Positions 52,487 through 60,387 of a stretch of DNA of 64,000 nt are shown here, piece by piece (within the stretch, counting starts at the first letter, position 1; each line of letters starts with the position of its first letter). The position numbers and the translations under genes were made by a program. This DNA comes from Klenkia taihuensis (GTDB lineage: Bacteria; Actinomycetota; Actinomycetes; Mycobacteriales; Geodermatophilaceae), in NCBI RefSeq assembly GCF_900112525.1, contig NZ_FOMD01000002.1:682001-746000 (forward strand), given 5' to 3'. Under the pieces are notes generated by a model. The model saw only the letters and a list, made by a program, of their open reading frames with translations, searched no databases and was not told where the DNA came from.

Positions 52487-52681
52487 GTGCTGGACACCCT
52501 CGTCGTCTTCGCCGCCCTGCACGCCGGGGCCCCGTTCGGCTACGCCCACTGGCTGGCCTGGCTCTGGTACACGGTCCTGGCCAACATGGCCGGCGGCCTC
52601 CTCGTCGTCACCCTCCTCCGGCTGGTCCGCAGCAAGGACCTGATCGTCGAGGAACGAGCCGACGTGGCCGCTGGGGACTGA
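52487..52681 (+). pseudogene. C-terminal remnant of a formate/nitrite-type membrane transporter
   Basis: 64 codons reading VVFAALHAGAPFGYAHWLA then a hydrophobic helix ANMAGGLLVVTLLRLVRSK and an acidic tail ending at a normal TGA. This resembles the last helix and tail of FNT-family channels, normally 250-300 aa. The upstream 200+ residues are absent; the sequence runs instead into the antisense of the phosphatase remnant. The family call is moderately sure, the truncation is clear. Confidence 0.6.
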
Positions 52682-52838
52682 TCCCCGACGACCGGCCTCG
52701 CGTGCAGGGGTGCCGCCCAGGAATCGACACCTGGATGGCACCGGTCCCGGACCACGTCACGGCACCGCGGGACCGTGCACGGAGGTCGGCGGTCACCCAG
52801 CCGCGGGCACACGCGGAACCCGTACGGGCACGTCGGAG

Positions 52839-52925
52839 CGGAGGGCGAGGGATTCGAACCCTCGAGGAGCGTGAACCCCTAGCAGTTTTCAAGACTGCCG
52901 CCATCGGCCACTAGGCGAGCCCTCC
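52839..52925 (-). tRNA. tRNA-Ser (anticodon TGA)
   Basis: 87 nt on the minus strand. The acceptor stem GGAGGGC (5' end at 52925) pairs perfectly with GCCCTCC; the anticodon loop reads CTTGAAA, giving TGA; a long variable arm and the T-loop GGTTCGAATCC follow. Discriminator base G; CCA is not encoded. Class II structure confirms Ser. It lies 158 nt from the truncated transporter and marks the right side of the catabolic region. Confidence 0.95.
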
Positions 52926-53017
52926 TGGCCGGTCGAGCCTAGCCCGCCGCCTGACCTGCACCCGACCGTCGTCGCGGTGTCGACCGCCCGTCACCCGCGG
53001 CCGCTGTCCTGGGCAGC

Positions 53018-54148
53018 ATGCGCGTGGCCCTGGTCTCGGAGACGTTCACCCCTGCGGTCAACGGCGTCGTCACCTCGGTGCTGCGCGCCGCCGACCACCT
53101 GGCCCTGCGCGGGCACGAACCGGTCGTCGTGGCGCCGTCCGGCGCGGACTACGAGACCCGCTGCGGGGCGGTGGTCCCGGTGCACGCGGTGCGGTCGGTC
53201 CGGCTGCCGCGGTACCGGGAGCTTCCACTGGCCGCGCCCACCGGCGAGGTCGGCGAGCTGCTGGACGAGCTGCGCCCGGACGTCGTCCACCTCGCCTCCC
53301 CCGCCGTCCTCGGGTCGACCGCGGCGCGGGCGGCGCAGCAGCGCGGCATCCCTGCCGTCGCGGTGTTCCAGACCGACCTGGCCGCCTACGCGGGGCGCTA
53401 CCGGCTGCCCGGCGGGTCGGCGACGACGTGGCGGTGGCTGCGTGCGCTGCACGACCGGACGGCGCTGACCCTGGTGCCCTCGACCCCCACGATGGCCCAG
53501 CTGCGCCGGCACGGCATCGGGCCGCTGGCGCTGTGGGCGCGGGGCGTGGACCTGGAGCAGTTCTCCCCCACCCGCCGGTCGGACGCCGTCCGCACGGCCC
53601 TGGCCCCGGACGGGGAACTGCTGGTCGGCACGGTCGCCCGGCTCGCCGTGGAGAAGCGGCTGCACCTGCTGGGGCCGCTGTCCGAGCTGCCGGGGGTGCG
53701 GCTGGTGGTGGTCGGGGACGGTCCGCAGCGGCGGGCCCTGCAGCGGGTGCTGTCGCGGGCGGTGTTCACCGGCCGGGTGGTCGGCGAGGAGCTCGGCGAC
53801 CTGGTGTCCTCGCTGGACCTGCTGGTGCACCCCGGCGCGGACGAGACGTTCTGCCAAGCGGTGCAGGAGGCCCTCGCGGCGGGGGTGCCGGCGCTGGTCG
53901 CGGCGTCGGGCGGCCCGCTGGACCTGGTCCGGCACGGGGAGAACGGGTGGCTGTGGGCCGGTGACGACCCGTGGGTGCTGGCCGCGCAGGTCGAGGGCCT
54001 GCGGGACGACCGGCTGGCCCTGCGCGCGGCGGCGGGGCGGGCGCGGGCCTCGGTGGCGCACCGCACCTGGGGCCGGCTGGGCGACGAGCTGGTCGGCCAC
54101 TACGAGCAGGTACTCGGCGGGGGGACGGTGCACCGGCTCGCGTCGTGA
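53018..54148 (+). CDS. GT4-family glycosyltransferase (MgtA/PimB-like mannosyltransferase)
   Basis: 376 aa. MRVALVSETFTPAVNGVVTSVLRAADHL is the start typical of GDP-mannose-dependent alpha-mannosyltransferases acting on membrane glycolipids in actinobacteria. The C-terminal domain has GTVARLAVEKRLHLL and the EX7E motif (ETFCQAVQE). ATG 53018 is the only sensible start. Likely acts at the cytoplasmic membrane face on an acceptor lipid. Its TGA lies inside a dispersed palindrome. Stands alone after tRNA-Ser. Confidence 0.88.
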   Translation: MRVALVSETFTPAVNGVVTSVLRAADHLALRGHEPVVVAPSGADYETRCGAVVPVHAVRSVRLPRYRELPLAAPTGEVGELLDELRPDVVHLASPAVLGSTAARAAQQRGIPAVAVFQTDLAAYAGRYRLPGGSATTWRWLRALHDRTALTLVPSTPTMAQLRRHGIGPLALWARGVDLEQFSPTRRSDAVRTALAPDGELLVGTVARLAVEKRLHLLGPLSELPGVRLVVVGDGPQRRALQRVLSRAVFTGRVVGEELGDLVSSLDLLVHPGADETFCQAVQEALAAGVPALVAASGGPLDLVRHGENGWLWAGDDPWVLAAQVEGLRDDRLALRAAAGRARASVAHRTWGRLGDELVGHYEQVLGGGTVHRLAS

Positions 54149-54214
54149 TCTTGCAGAACGGCAACGCCGCCACGCCGGTGCTCGGCGCGGCGGCGTTGCG
54201 GAACTGCAAGATCA
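54146..54214. repeat. Dispersed palindrome, type A copy 2
   Basis: 26-bp arms (54146-54171 and 54189-54214): 11 paired, 4 unpaired, 11 paired, with a 17-nt loop. The left arm begins with the TGA stop of the glycosyltransferase. The GCAGAACGGCAACG core is shared with the copy at 7513-7579, which also includes a gene's stop codon at its edge. Confidence 0.82.
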
Positions 54215-54216
54215 AC

Positions 54217-54247
54217 GGCCCCGCCCCCCGGGATGGGGGACGGGGCC
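54217..54247 (-). terminator. Terminator of the surface-protein gene
   Basis: GC hairpin: GGCCCCG (54217-54223) with CGGGGCC (54241-54247), one C/A mismatch, then CCCCC with GGGGG, 5-nt loop. It lies 19 nt past the stop of the minus-strand surface-protein gene and next to the type A palindrome. Confidence 0.75.
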
Positions 54248-54265
54248 GCTGTCAGGCCGTACGGG

Positions 54266-55882
54266 TCAGGCGTCGCTGCGGCGGCGAGCCCCGACGAGCA
54301 GACCGGCACCGGTCAGCAGCACCAGGCCACCACCGACCGCGACCGGGACGGCGTCGAAGCCGGTGGTCGCGAGGGTGGCGACGCCGCCGGAGACGGTCAC
54401 CGTGATGACCAGGTTCCGGACGTTGCCGTTGGCGTCCACACCGGTCGCGACCAGGTGGTGGGTGCCGTTGGCCAGGTTCGCCGGGACGGTCACCTCGACC
54501 GAGAAGGAACCGTTCTCGTCCGTGACGACGGTGCCCAGGCTGACCGGGGAGGAGAAGACCAGCAGCTCGACCGTCGAGTTCGGGGCGTAGCCCGAGCCCT
54601 GCAGGGTCAGGGTCTGGCCGGCGGTGATCTTCGAGATCGGGCCGGACGGGCCGACGATGTCACCGTTGTCCTGGGTCGGGACGGCGGTCGGCTTCACCGG
54701 GCCGGGCACGGTGACGCCCGGCCGGGTGGCGGACAGGCCCGGGCGGTCCTGCATGTCGATGGCCCGGACACCCACGGTGTAGTCGGACCCGGCGGGGGCG
54801 AAGAAGGTGCAGGTCGTCACCGACGGGTCGGTGATGGCGCACCCCTGGTCGCCGGACTGGCCGTAGCTGACACCGACGTCGTAGCCCTTGACCTGACCCG
54901 CGGGGGCGGTCCACGTGACGGTGATCCGCGACGTCGTCGTGGTGACGGAGACGTTGGTCGGGGCCGGGAGCGGCACGTAGGGGGTGACCGACTGGCTCTG
55001 GCTCGCGGCGCCCTTGAGCTCGTTGTTCGTACCACCGACCGCGCGGACGGCGACCGTGTAGGTCGTCTCGTTGGTCAGGCCGGTGATCGTGCCGGAGGTG
55101 CCGTTCTCATCGGTGACGACGGTCAGCGGCGCCCAACTGCTGCCGTTGTTCGTGGTGACTTCGTACCCGGTGATCGCAATCCCGTTGTCCGACTGGGGGG
55201 CGACGAAGCCGACCGTCGCCGAACCGTTGCCGGCGGTGACGTAGTTCAGGTAGGGCGCATCCGCGACGCAGGCCACGCCGGTGCCGCTGATGCTGGGCGC
55301 ACTGGTGCTGGTCGCGGTCTGGGAGTAGGTGCCGTCGTCGGCAGAGGCGTAGTTCTGGAACCCGCTCCCGAAGCCACCGCCGTCCCCGCCGCCGTCGCCG
55401 CCGAAGGCCTCGGCGATGGAGTAGTCGCCGTACTCGTCGTCCACGACGACGATGCCCGTCATGGAGCCGCCGCCACCACCGAAGACGCCGTTGCCGTCGT
55501 CCTCACCCGCGCTGCCCGCGAAGTCGGCGTAGGTGCTCGCGCCACCGGTGCCGCCCGCGGTACCGCCGGCGCCGCCGGCCGCGCCCACGTACAGCTCCAG
55601 CACGTCACCGGGCTGGACGTCGACGTCCTCCACCTCCAGGCGGCCACCCGGGTCGCCGGGCGAGCCGTCGCTGGCGGCACCGCCGGCGCCGCCGATCGCC
55701 ACGACGTCGATGGCGCAGATGCCGTCCGGGACGGTGACCGTGCCCTGAGAACCGTTGAAGGTCCAGGTCGGGGTCGGCGCCGCGGAGGCGATGCCGGTGA
55801 CGCCCAGCAGGGCGGTGGACATCCCGATCGTGCTGGCGGCCGCGAGGCCCAGCGCGCGACGGGACGGGGACGTGAAGCGCAT
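54266..55882 (-). CDS. Sortase-anchored surface protein with FN3 domains (LAxTG)
   Basis: 538 aa. Signal peptide with cleavage near ASA-AP; a Gly/Asp-rich region (about 40-190) that reads like a glycine-rich beta-structured lectin-like domain (VVAIGGAGGAASDG... VGAAGGAGGTAGG); two fibronectin-III repeats (about 210-400); an Ig-like carbohydrate-facing domain; then LATTG (504-508), a hydrophobic helix and RRR, the sorting signal of class E sortases. No sortase gene is in the window. ATG 55882 is chosen with GGGGGAG upstream. Likely wall-anchored adhesin; ligand unknown. Confidence 0.85.
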   Translation of the reverse strand: MRFTSPSRRALGLAAASTIGMSTALLGVTGIASAAPTPTWTFNGSQGTVTVPDGICAIDVVAIGGAGGAASDGSPGDPGGRLEVEDVDVQPGDVLELYVGAAGGAGGTAGGTGGASTYADFAGSAGEDDGNGVFGGGGGSMTGIVVVDDEYGDYSIAEAFGGDGGGDGGGFGSGFQNYASADDGTYSQTATSTSAPSISGTGVACVADAPYLNYVTAGNGSATVGFVAPQSDNGIAITGYEVTTNNGSSWAPLTVVTDENGTSGTITGLTNETTYTVAVRAVGGTNNELKGAASQSQSVTPYVPLPAPTNVSVTTTTSRITVTWTAPAGQVKGYDVGVSYGQSGDQGCAITDPSVTTCTFFAPAGSDYTVGVRAIDMQDRPGLSATRPGVTVPGPVKPTAVPTQDNGDIVGPSGPISKITAGQTLTLQGSGYAPNSTVELLVFSSPVSLGTVVTDENGSFSVEVTVPANLANGTHHLVATGVDANGNVRNLVITVTVSGGVATLATTGFDAVPVAVGGGLVLLTGAGLLVGARRRSDA

Positions 55883-55995
55883 GTGCGGGGCTCCCCCGGG
55901 ACTGCCCGGAGCGCCGGGCACGTGCGCGGATGTCCCGCGCACCGCCCTCATCGGCTGCCTGTCAGCTCACTGTGAACAGTCGAGTCGACCTCATA

Positions 55996-56009
55996 CCGAA
56001 ATATTTCGG
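55996..56009. promoter_or_regulatory. AT-rich perfect palindrome upstream of the surface-protein gene
   Basis: CCGAAATATTTCGG, fully self-complementary over 14 bp, 114 nt before the ATG at 55882, within the most AT-rich stretch of the area. A plausible regulator site for the surface protein. The rest of the 240-bp gap holds the type B palindrome and no gene. Confidence 0.55.
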
Positions 56010-56041
56010 CTCGTATTATCAGGAGCATCTTCCTGCACCGG

Positions 56042-56109
56042 AGTCCGTCCTCCTGCAGCAGCTCTGGTGCAGGAGGACGGACTTCGATCAACTCCCCTGA
56101 TCATCGCTG
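56042..56109. repeat. Dispersed palindrome, type B copy 2 (left arm degraded)
   Basis: Perfect 16-bp arms (56042-56057 with 56068-56083) and a 10-nt loop. The right side continues through 56109 with sequence equal to the type B copy at 15595-15688 (one change in 35 nt), but the matching left part has diverged. Located just after the stop of the MaoC-like gene on the minus strand. Confidence 0.8.
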
Positions 56110-56122
56110 ACCAGGCGGAGGG

Positions 56123-56977
56123 CTAGAGGGGGCGGACGGTGGCCAGGACGTGGTCGGTGCCGGCCTTGGCGTTGCGGACGGCGAGGTCCCAGCCCCCCTC
56201 GCGCTGACCCGTGGCCAGGGTGACCGTCGACGGCAGGAACAGCGGCTTGCGGAACGCGACGTCGACGGAGAACGCCGAGGGCAGCCGGCCCGACAGCGCC
56301 GCCAGGGCCCGCGCCTTGACCCACATGCCGTGCGCGATGGCCCGCTTGAAGCCGAACGCCTTGGCGGTCAGGCCCGACAGGTGGATCGGGTTCACGTCGC
56401 CGGAGACCTTGGCGTAGCGGCGCCCGGCGTCGTCGGGCACCCGCCAGAGGGCGGCCTGCGCGACGTCCCCGATCTCCAGGTCCGGAACGTCGGGCACCGA
56501 GGCCACCGGCGCGGAGGCCCCCCGCGCCAGGTAGGTCGACCGGCCCCGCCACACCTCGTCCCCGCGCGAGCGCACCGACGCGACCAGGTCGACGGTCGCA
56601 CCGCTGCGGTGCGGGGCGAACCGGTCGGCCCAGACCTCGAGGTCCAGCTTCTCGGTCACCGAGATCGGCCGGACGACGTCCACCCGGTTGCGCACGTGCA
56701 CCAGACCGGGCAGGGCCAGCGGGAAGGACCGGTCGGCCATCAGCGCGACCTGCAGCGGGAAGGTCAGCCCGTGCGGGAACGTGGCGGGGAGGGTGTCGCC
56801 GAAGCGGAACCGGCAGACCTCCGCGTAGTCGGCCACCTGCGCCGGGTCGACCGCCACGGCCACCCGGGTCAGGTGGGTGTCGGGCAGCGCCCCGCCGCGG
56901 CCGCGCGCGGTCAGCGCGGCCTTGGCGAACAGCTGCCCCATCGACGGGGCCGAGGACAGGACGACGGGCGTGCCCAT
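56123..56977 (-). CDS. MaoC-like 3-hydroxyacyl-thioester dehydratase (HtdX-like)
   Basis: 284 aa double hot-dog protein. The active half carries RRYAKVSGDVNPIHLS followed by AIAHGMWVKARAL, the R-hydratase motif with Asp and His; the N-terminal half is a non-catalytic hot-dog. The order dehydratase, FabG4-like SDR and FadA2-like thiolase matches the mycobacterial Rv0241c-Rv0243 region as I recall it, where HtdX acts. ATG 56977 overlaps the SDR stop by one base. Hydrates or dehydrates acyl-CoA/ACP in fatty-acid metabolism. Confidence 0.87.
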   Translation of the reverse strand: MGTPVVLSSAPSMGQLFAKAALTARGRGGALPDTHLTRVAVAVDPAQVADYAEVCRFRFGDTLPATFPHGLTFPLQVALMADRSFPLALPGLVHVRNRVDVVRPISVTEKLDLEVWADRFAPHRSGATVDLVASVRSRGDEVWRGRSTYLARGASAPVASVPDVPDLEIGDVAQAALWRVPDDAGRRYAKVSGDVNPIHLSGLTAKAFGFKRAIAHGMWVKARALAALSGRLPSAFSVDVAFRKPLFLPSTVTLATGQREGGWDLAVRNAKAGTDHVLATVRPL

Positions 56978-58329
56978 CAGGCCCCCAGCAGGTTCTGGCC
57001 GCACACCCGCAGCACCTGGCCGTTGACCCCGGCGCTGGCCGGCTGGGCCAGCCAGGCGATGGCCTCGGCGACGTCCACCGGCAGACCACCCTGCTGCAGC
57101 GAGTTCAGCCGGGCACCGACCTCGCGGGTGCCGAAGGGCATCTTGGCGGTCATCTCGGTGACGATGAACCCGGGCGCGACGGCGTTGATGGTCGCCCCGC
57201 GGGAGGCGAACTTCGCCGCCCACGAGCGCACCATGCCGATGACGCCGGCCTTGGACGCCGAGTAGTTGGTCTGCCCGCGGTTGCCGGCGATGCCCGACTG
57301 CGAGCTGACCGCGACCACCCGCGCGCCGTCCTTCAGCGCGCCAGGAGCGTCGAGCAGGGCCTGGGTCATGTCCAGCTGGGCCTGCAGGTTCACCGCGAGC
57401 ACCGAGTTCCAGCGCGCGGCGTCCATGTTGACCAGCAGCTTGTCCCGGGTGATGCCGGCGTTGTGCACCACCACGTCGACCCCGCCGTGCCGCTCCACCA
57501 CGTGCTCCACCAGCCGCGCCGCGGCGTCGGGGGCCGTGATGTCCAGCTGCAGCGCCGTCCCGCCGATGCGGTTGGCCACCTCGGCCAGCGCCTGGCCGGC
57601 GGCCGGGACGTCGACGGCGACCACGTGGGCGCCGTCCCGCCCGAGCACCTCGGCGATCGAGGCACCGATGCCCCGGGCCGCACCGGTGACGACGGCGACC
57701 TTGCCGGCCAGCGGGGTGGCCCCGCCGTCCGCGCTGGGCACGTCGGCGGCGCTGAGCGTGACCGTCTGGCCGTCGACGTAGGCCGACCGGCCGGACAGGA
57801 AGAACCGCAGCGGCCCCGGCACGGACGCCTCGGCGCCGCTCGGCACGTAGACCAGGTTGGCGGTCGCCCCGGCCCGCAGCTCCTTGGCCAGCGACCGGAC
57901 CAGCCCGTCCAGGGCCTGCCGGGCCGCGGCCAGCGCGGGCGAGGGCGCCTCGCCGGGCACCTCCCCGAGGACGACGACCCGGCCGTTGGTGCCCAGCCGC
58001 TTCACCGCGGGCGCGAGGAAGTCGTGCGCGGCGGCCAGGTCGGCCGGGGTGGTCACGCCGGTGGCGTCCAGGACGACGGCGGCCACCTTCGTGCCGCGCT
58101 CCCCGTCGGCGGTGACCGGGGACAGCACGGTGACGCCGTCCTCCTTGAGCACCGACTCGACCTCGGCGCGCAGCCGGCCGTCGCCGGCCGAGCCGACCAG
58201 GGCCGGGCCGTCGAGCAGCGGCTGCCCGGGGGTGTAGCGGCGCAGCCGCACCGGCCGGGGCAGGCCGAACTGCTTGGTGATGGTGGACCCGATGCCGGAG
58301 TTGGCGAAGTCGCGGTACCAGTCGCTCAT
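56977..58329 (-). CDS. fabG4: High-molecular-weight 3-oxoacyl reductase (FabG4-like)
   Basis: 450 aa, the two-domain HMW FabG plan: an N-terminal flavodoxin-like domain without cofactor motif (about 1-205), then a classical SDR domain with VVTGAARGIGASIAE, VHNAG, YSASK and terminal VNGQVLRVCGQ. FabG4 in mycobacteria is 454 aa and reduces 3-oxoacyl-CoA with NADH. ATG 58329 sits 14 nt from the thiolase stop. It links with HtdX-like and FadA2-like neighbours in one operon. Confidence 0.87.
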   Translation of the reverse strand: MSDWYRDFANSGIGSTITKQFGLPRPVRLRRYTPGQPLLDGPALVGSAGDGRLRAEVESVLKEDGVTVLSPVTADGERGTKVAAVVLDATGVTTPADLAAAHDFLAPAVKRLGTNGRVVVLGEVPGEAPSPALAAARQALDGLVRSLAKELRAGATANLVYVPSGAEASVPGPLRFFLSGRSAYVDGQTVTLSAADVPSADGGATPLAGKVAVVTGAARGIGASIAEVLGRDGAHVVAVDVPAAGQALAEVANRIGGTALQLDITAPDAAARLVEHVVERHGGVDVVVHNAGITRDKLLVNMDAARWNSVLAVNLQAQLDMTQALLDAPGALKDGARVVAVSSQSGIAGNRGQTNYSASKAGVIGMVRSWAAKFASRGATINAVAPGFIVTEMTAKMPFGTREVGARLNSLQQGGLPVDVAEAIAWLAQPASAGVNGQVLRVCGQNLLGA

Positions 58330-58343
58330 GGCGGTGTCCCTTC

Positions 58344-59618
58344 TCAGCTCTCGAGGATGGCGACGACGCCCTGGCCGCCGGCCGCGCAGATGGAGATCAG
58401 CCCGCGCTTCCCGGGCCCGGCCTCGTGCAGCATCTTGGCCAGCGAGGCGACGATCCGGCCGCCGGTCGCGGCGAACGGGTGCCCGGCGGCCAGCGACGAG
58501 CCGTTGACGTTGAGCTTGGACCGGTCGATGGGGCCCAGGGGGGCGTCCAGGCCCAGCTTCTCCTTGCAGAAGCCCGGGTCCTCCCACGCCTTCATCGTCG
58601 AGAGCACCGTGGAGGCGAAGGCCTCGTGGATCTCGTAGAGGTCGAAGTCCTGCAGGGTGAGCCCGTTGCGGGCCAGCATCACCGGCATCGCGTAGGCCGG
58701 GGCCATGAGCAGGCCCTCGCCCCCGTGCACGTAGTCCACGGCGGCGGTCTGCGCGTCGACCAGGTGCGCCCAGACCGGCAGCTTGTGCTCGGCCGCCCAC
58801 TCGTCGCTGGCCAGCAGGACGGCGGAGGCCCCGTCGGTGAGCGGGGTGGAGTTCGCCGCGGTCATCGTGGCGCCCTCGCCCTTGCCGAAGACCGGCTTCA
58901 GGGTGGAGAGCTTCTCGACGGTGGAGTCCGGGCGCAGGTTGTCGTCACGGGTCAGGCCGAGGAACGGGGTGACCAGGTCGTCGAAGAACCCGCGGTCGTA
59001 GGCGGCGGCCAGGTGGTGGTGGCTGGCCACGGCCAGCTCGTCCTGCGCCTCGCGGCTGATCTCCCACTCCTTCGCGGTGATCGCGGCGTGCTCGCCCATC
59101 GACAGGCCGGTGCGCGGCTCGACGTTGCGCGGCTGGTCGGGCACCAGCTGACCGGGGCGGATGCGCGAGAGCAGCTTGAGGCGGTCCGGCAGGGTCTTGG
59201 CGGCGTTGGCCGCGATGAGCACCTTGCGCAGGTCGTCGTTGACCGCGAGCGGGGCGTCGGAGGTGGTGTCGGTGCCGCCTGCGATGCCGGACTCGATCTG
59301 CCCGAGGGCGATCTTGTTGGCCACCAGGACGGCGGCCTCCAGGCCGGTGCCGCAGGCCTGCTGCACGTCGTAGGCCGGGGTGGCCGGGGACAGCTGGGAG
59401 CCCAGGACCGCCTCGCGGGTGAGGTTGAAGTCGCGGGCGTGCTTGAGGACCGCGCCGGCCACCACCTCGCCGACCTGCTCGCCGGCCAGGCCGTGCCGGG
59501 CCACCAGGCCGTCGATGGTCGCGGTGAGCATGTCCTGGTTGCTCGCGCGGGCGTACTTCTTGTTGGACCGGGCGAACGGGATGCGGTTCCCGCCGACGAT
59601 CGCAGCCTTGCGGGTCAT
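58344..59618 (-). CDS. Acetyl-CoA acetyltransferase (FadA2-like thiolase)
   Basis: 424 aa. Cys89 (QQACGTG), His380 (GHPFAATGGR) and Cys411 (CAAGGQG) give the full thiolase triad. The N-terminus AAIVGGNRIPFARSNKKY and length match FadI/FadA2-type enzymes. First gene of a three-gene fatty-acid operon; its ATG lies 40 nt from the TetR operator. Degrades or builds 3-ketoacyl-CoA with acetyl-CoA. Confidence 0.92.
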   Translation of the reverse strand: MTRKAAIVGGNRIPFARSNKKYARASNQDMLTATIDGLVARHGLAGEQVGEVVAGAVLKHARDFNLTREAVLGSQLSPATPAYDVQQACGTGLEAAVLVANKIALGQIESGIAGGTDTTSDAPLAVNDDLRKVLIAANAAKTLPDRLKLLSRIRPGQLVPDQPRNVEPRTGLSMGEHAAITAKEWEISREAQDELAVASHHHLAAAYDRGFFDDLVTPFLGLTRDDNLRPDSTVEKLSTLKPVFGKGEGATMTAANSTPLTDGASAVLLASDEWAAEHKLPVWAHLVDAQTAAVDYVHGGEGLLMAPAYAMPVMLARNGLTLQDFDLYEIHEAFASTVLSTMKAWEDPGFCKEKLGLDAPLGPIDRSKLNVNGSSLAAGHPFAATGGRIVASLAKMLHEAGPGKRGLISICAAGGQGVVAILES

Positions 59619-59657
59619 GGGGCCCTCCGGGTGTCACGAGGTCGCGTTGTCGGTACC

Positions 59658-59676
59658 GACGGTATCAGGTACCGTC
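59658..59676. promoter_or_regulatory. TetR operator between divergent fatty-acid operons
   Basis: Perfect inverted repeat GACGGTA-N5-TACCGTC, overlapping a second CGGTACCG palindrome at 59651-59658. It lies 6 nt before the TetR ATG and 40 nt before the thiolase ATG, so one dimer pair could silence both directions. Confidence 0.75.
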
Positions 59677-59682
59677 GTTCAC

Positions 59683-60387
59683 ATGAAATCGACGGCGGTG
59701 ACACCGCCCACTCCGGCCGGCACCGTCCCGCGGCGCCGCGACCGGCGCGACTCGAGGTGGGACGACCACCGGCGCGCCCGGCGCGAGCAGCTCGTCGCCG
59801 CCACCGTCGCCGCGGTCGGCGAGCACGGCCCGGGCGTCGGCATGGAGGACATCGCCGCCGCCGCCGGCACCAGCAAGACCGTGGTCTACCGGCACTTCGC
59901 CGACCGCGGGGAGCTGCACCTGGCGGTCTGCGCGCAGGTCGCCGAGCAGCTGCTGGACGCGCTGCGCCAGGCGATGACCAGCACCGACCGGCCCCGGCAC
60001 ATGGTCGCCGCGGCCATCGACACCTACCTGGCCTTCATCGAGGCCGACCCCGAGCTCTACCGGTTCGTGGTGCACCCGCCGGTCGACCGCGACCCGTCCG
60101 CCGACCCCATCGCCGGGCTGTCCGAGCTCGTCGGCGCCCAGGCCACCGCACTGGTGGCCCTGGCCCTGGAGCAGGCCGGCCGGCCCACCGCGGCCGCCGA
60201 GCCCTGGGGCCACGGCCTGGTCGGCCTGGTGCGCTCGGCCGCCGACCGGTGGCTGGGCTCGTCCGACCCCATGCCCCGCGCGGAGCTCACCGCGCACCTG
60301 ACCGACCTGGCCTGGGCCGGCCTGTCCGGCGTCGTCCAGCCACGCACCCCGCAGACCCCGCACGCCACCACGGAGGGACCCCGATGA
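59683..60387 (+). CDS. TetR-family transcriptional regulator
   Basis: 234 aa. A basic 30-residue leader precedes the HTH (QLVAATVAAVGEHGPGVGMEDIAAAAGTSKTVVYRHFADRGEL); the C-terminal domain has YLAFIEADPELYRFVVHP. Its stop overlaps the next start (ATGA), so it is co-expressed with the acyl-CoA oxidase-like gene and likely represses both that unit and the divergent thiolase operon. Probable ligand: a long-chain acyl-CoA. Confidence 0.9.
   Translation: MKSTAVTPPTPAGTVPRRRDRRDSRWDDHRRARREQLVAATVAAVGEHGPGVGMEDIAAAAGTSKTVVYRHFADRGELHLAVCAQVAEQLLDALRQAMTSTDRPRHMVAAAIDTYLAFIEADPELYRFVVHPPVDRDPSADPIAGLSELVGAQATALVALALEQAGRPTAAAEPWGHGLVGLVRSAADRWLGSSDPMPRAELTAHLTDLAWAGLSGVVQPRTPQTPHATTEGPR

Noticed and set aside
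51761-52681. 306-codon plus-strand frame as a whole transporter gene
   Set aside because: Only the last 64 codons look like a membrane protein; the rest is antisense to the phosphatase remnant.
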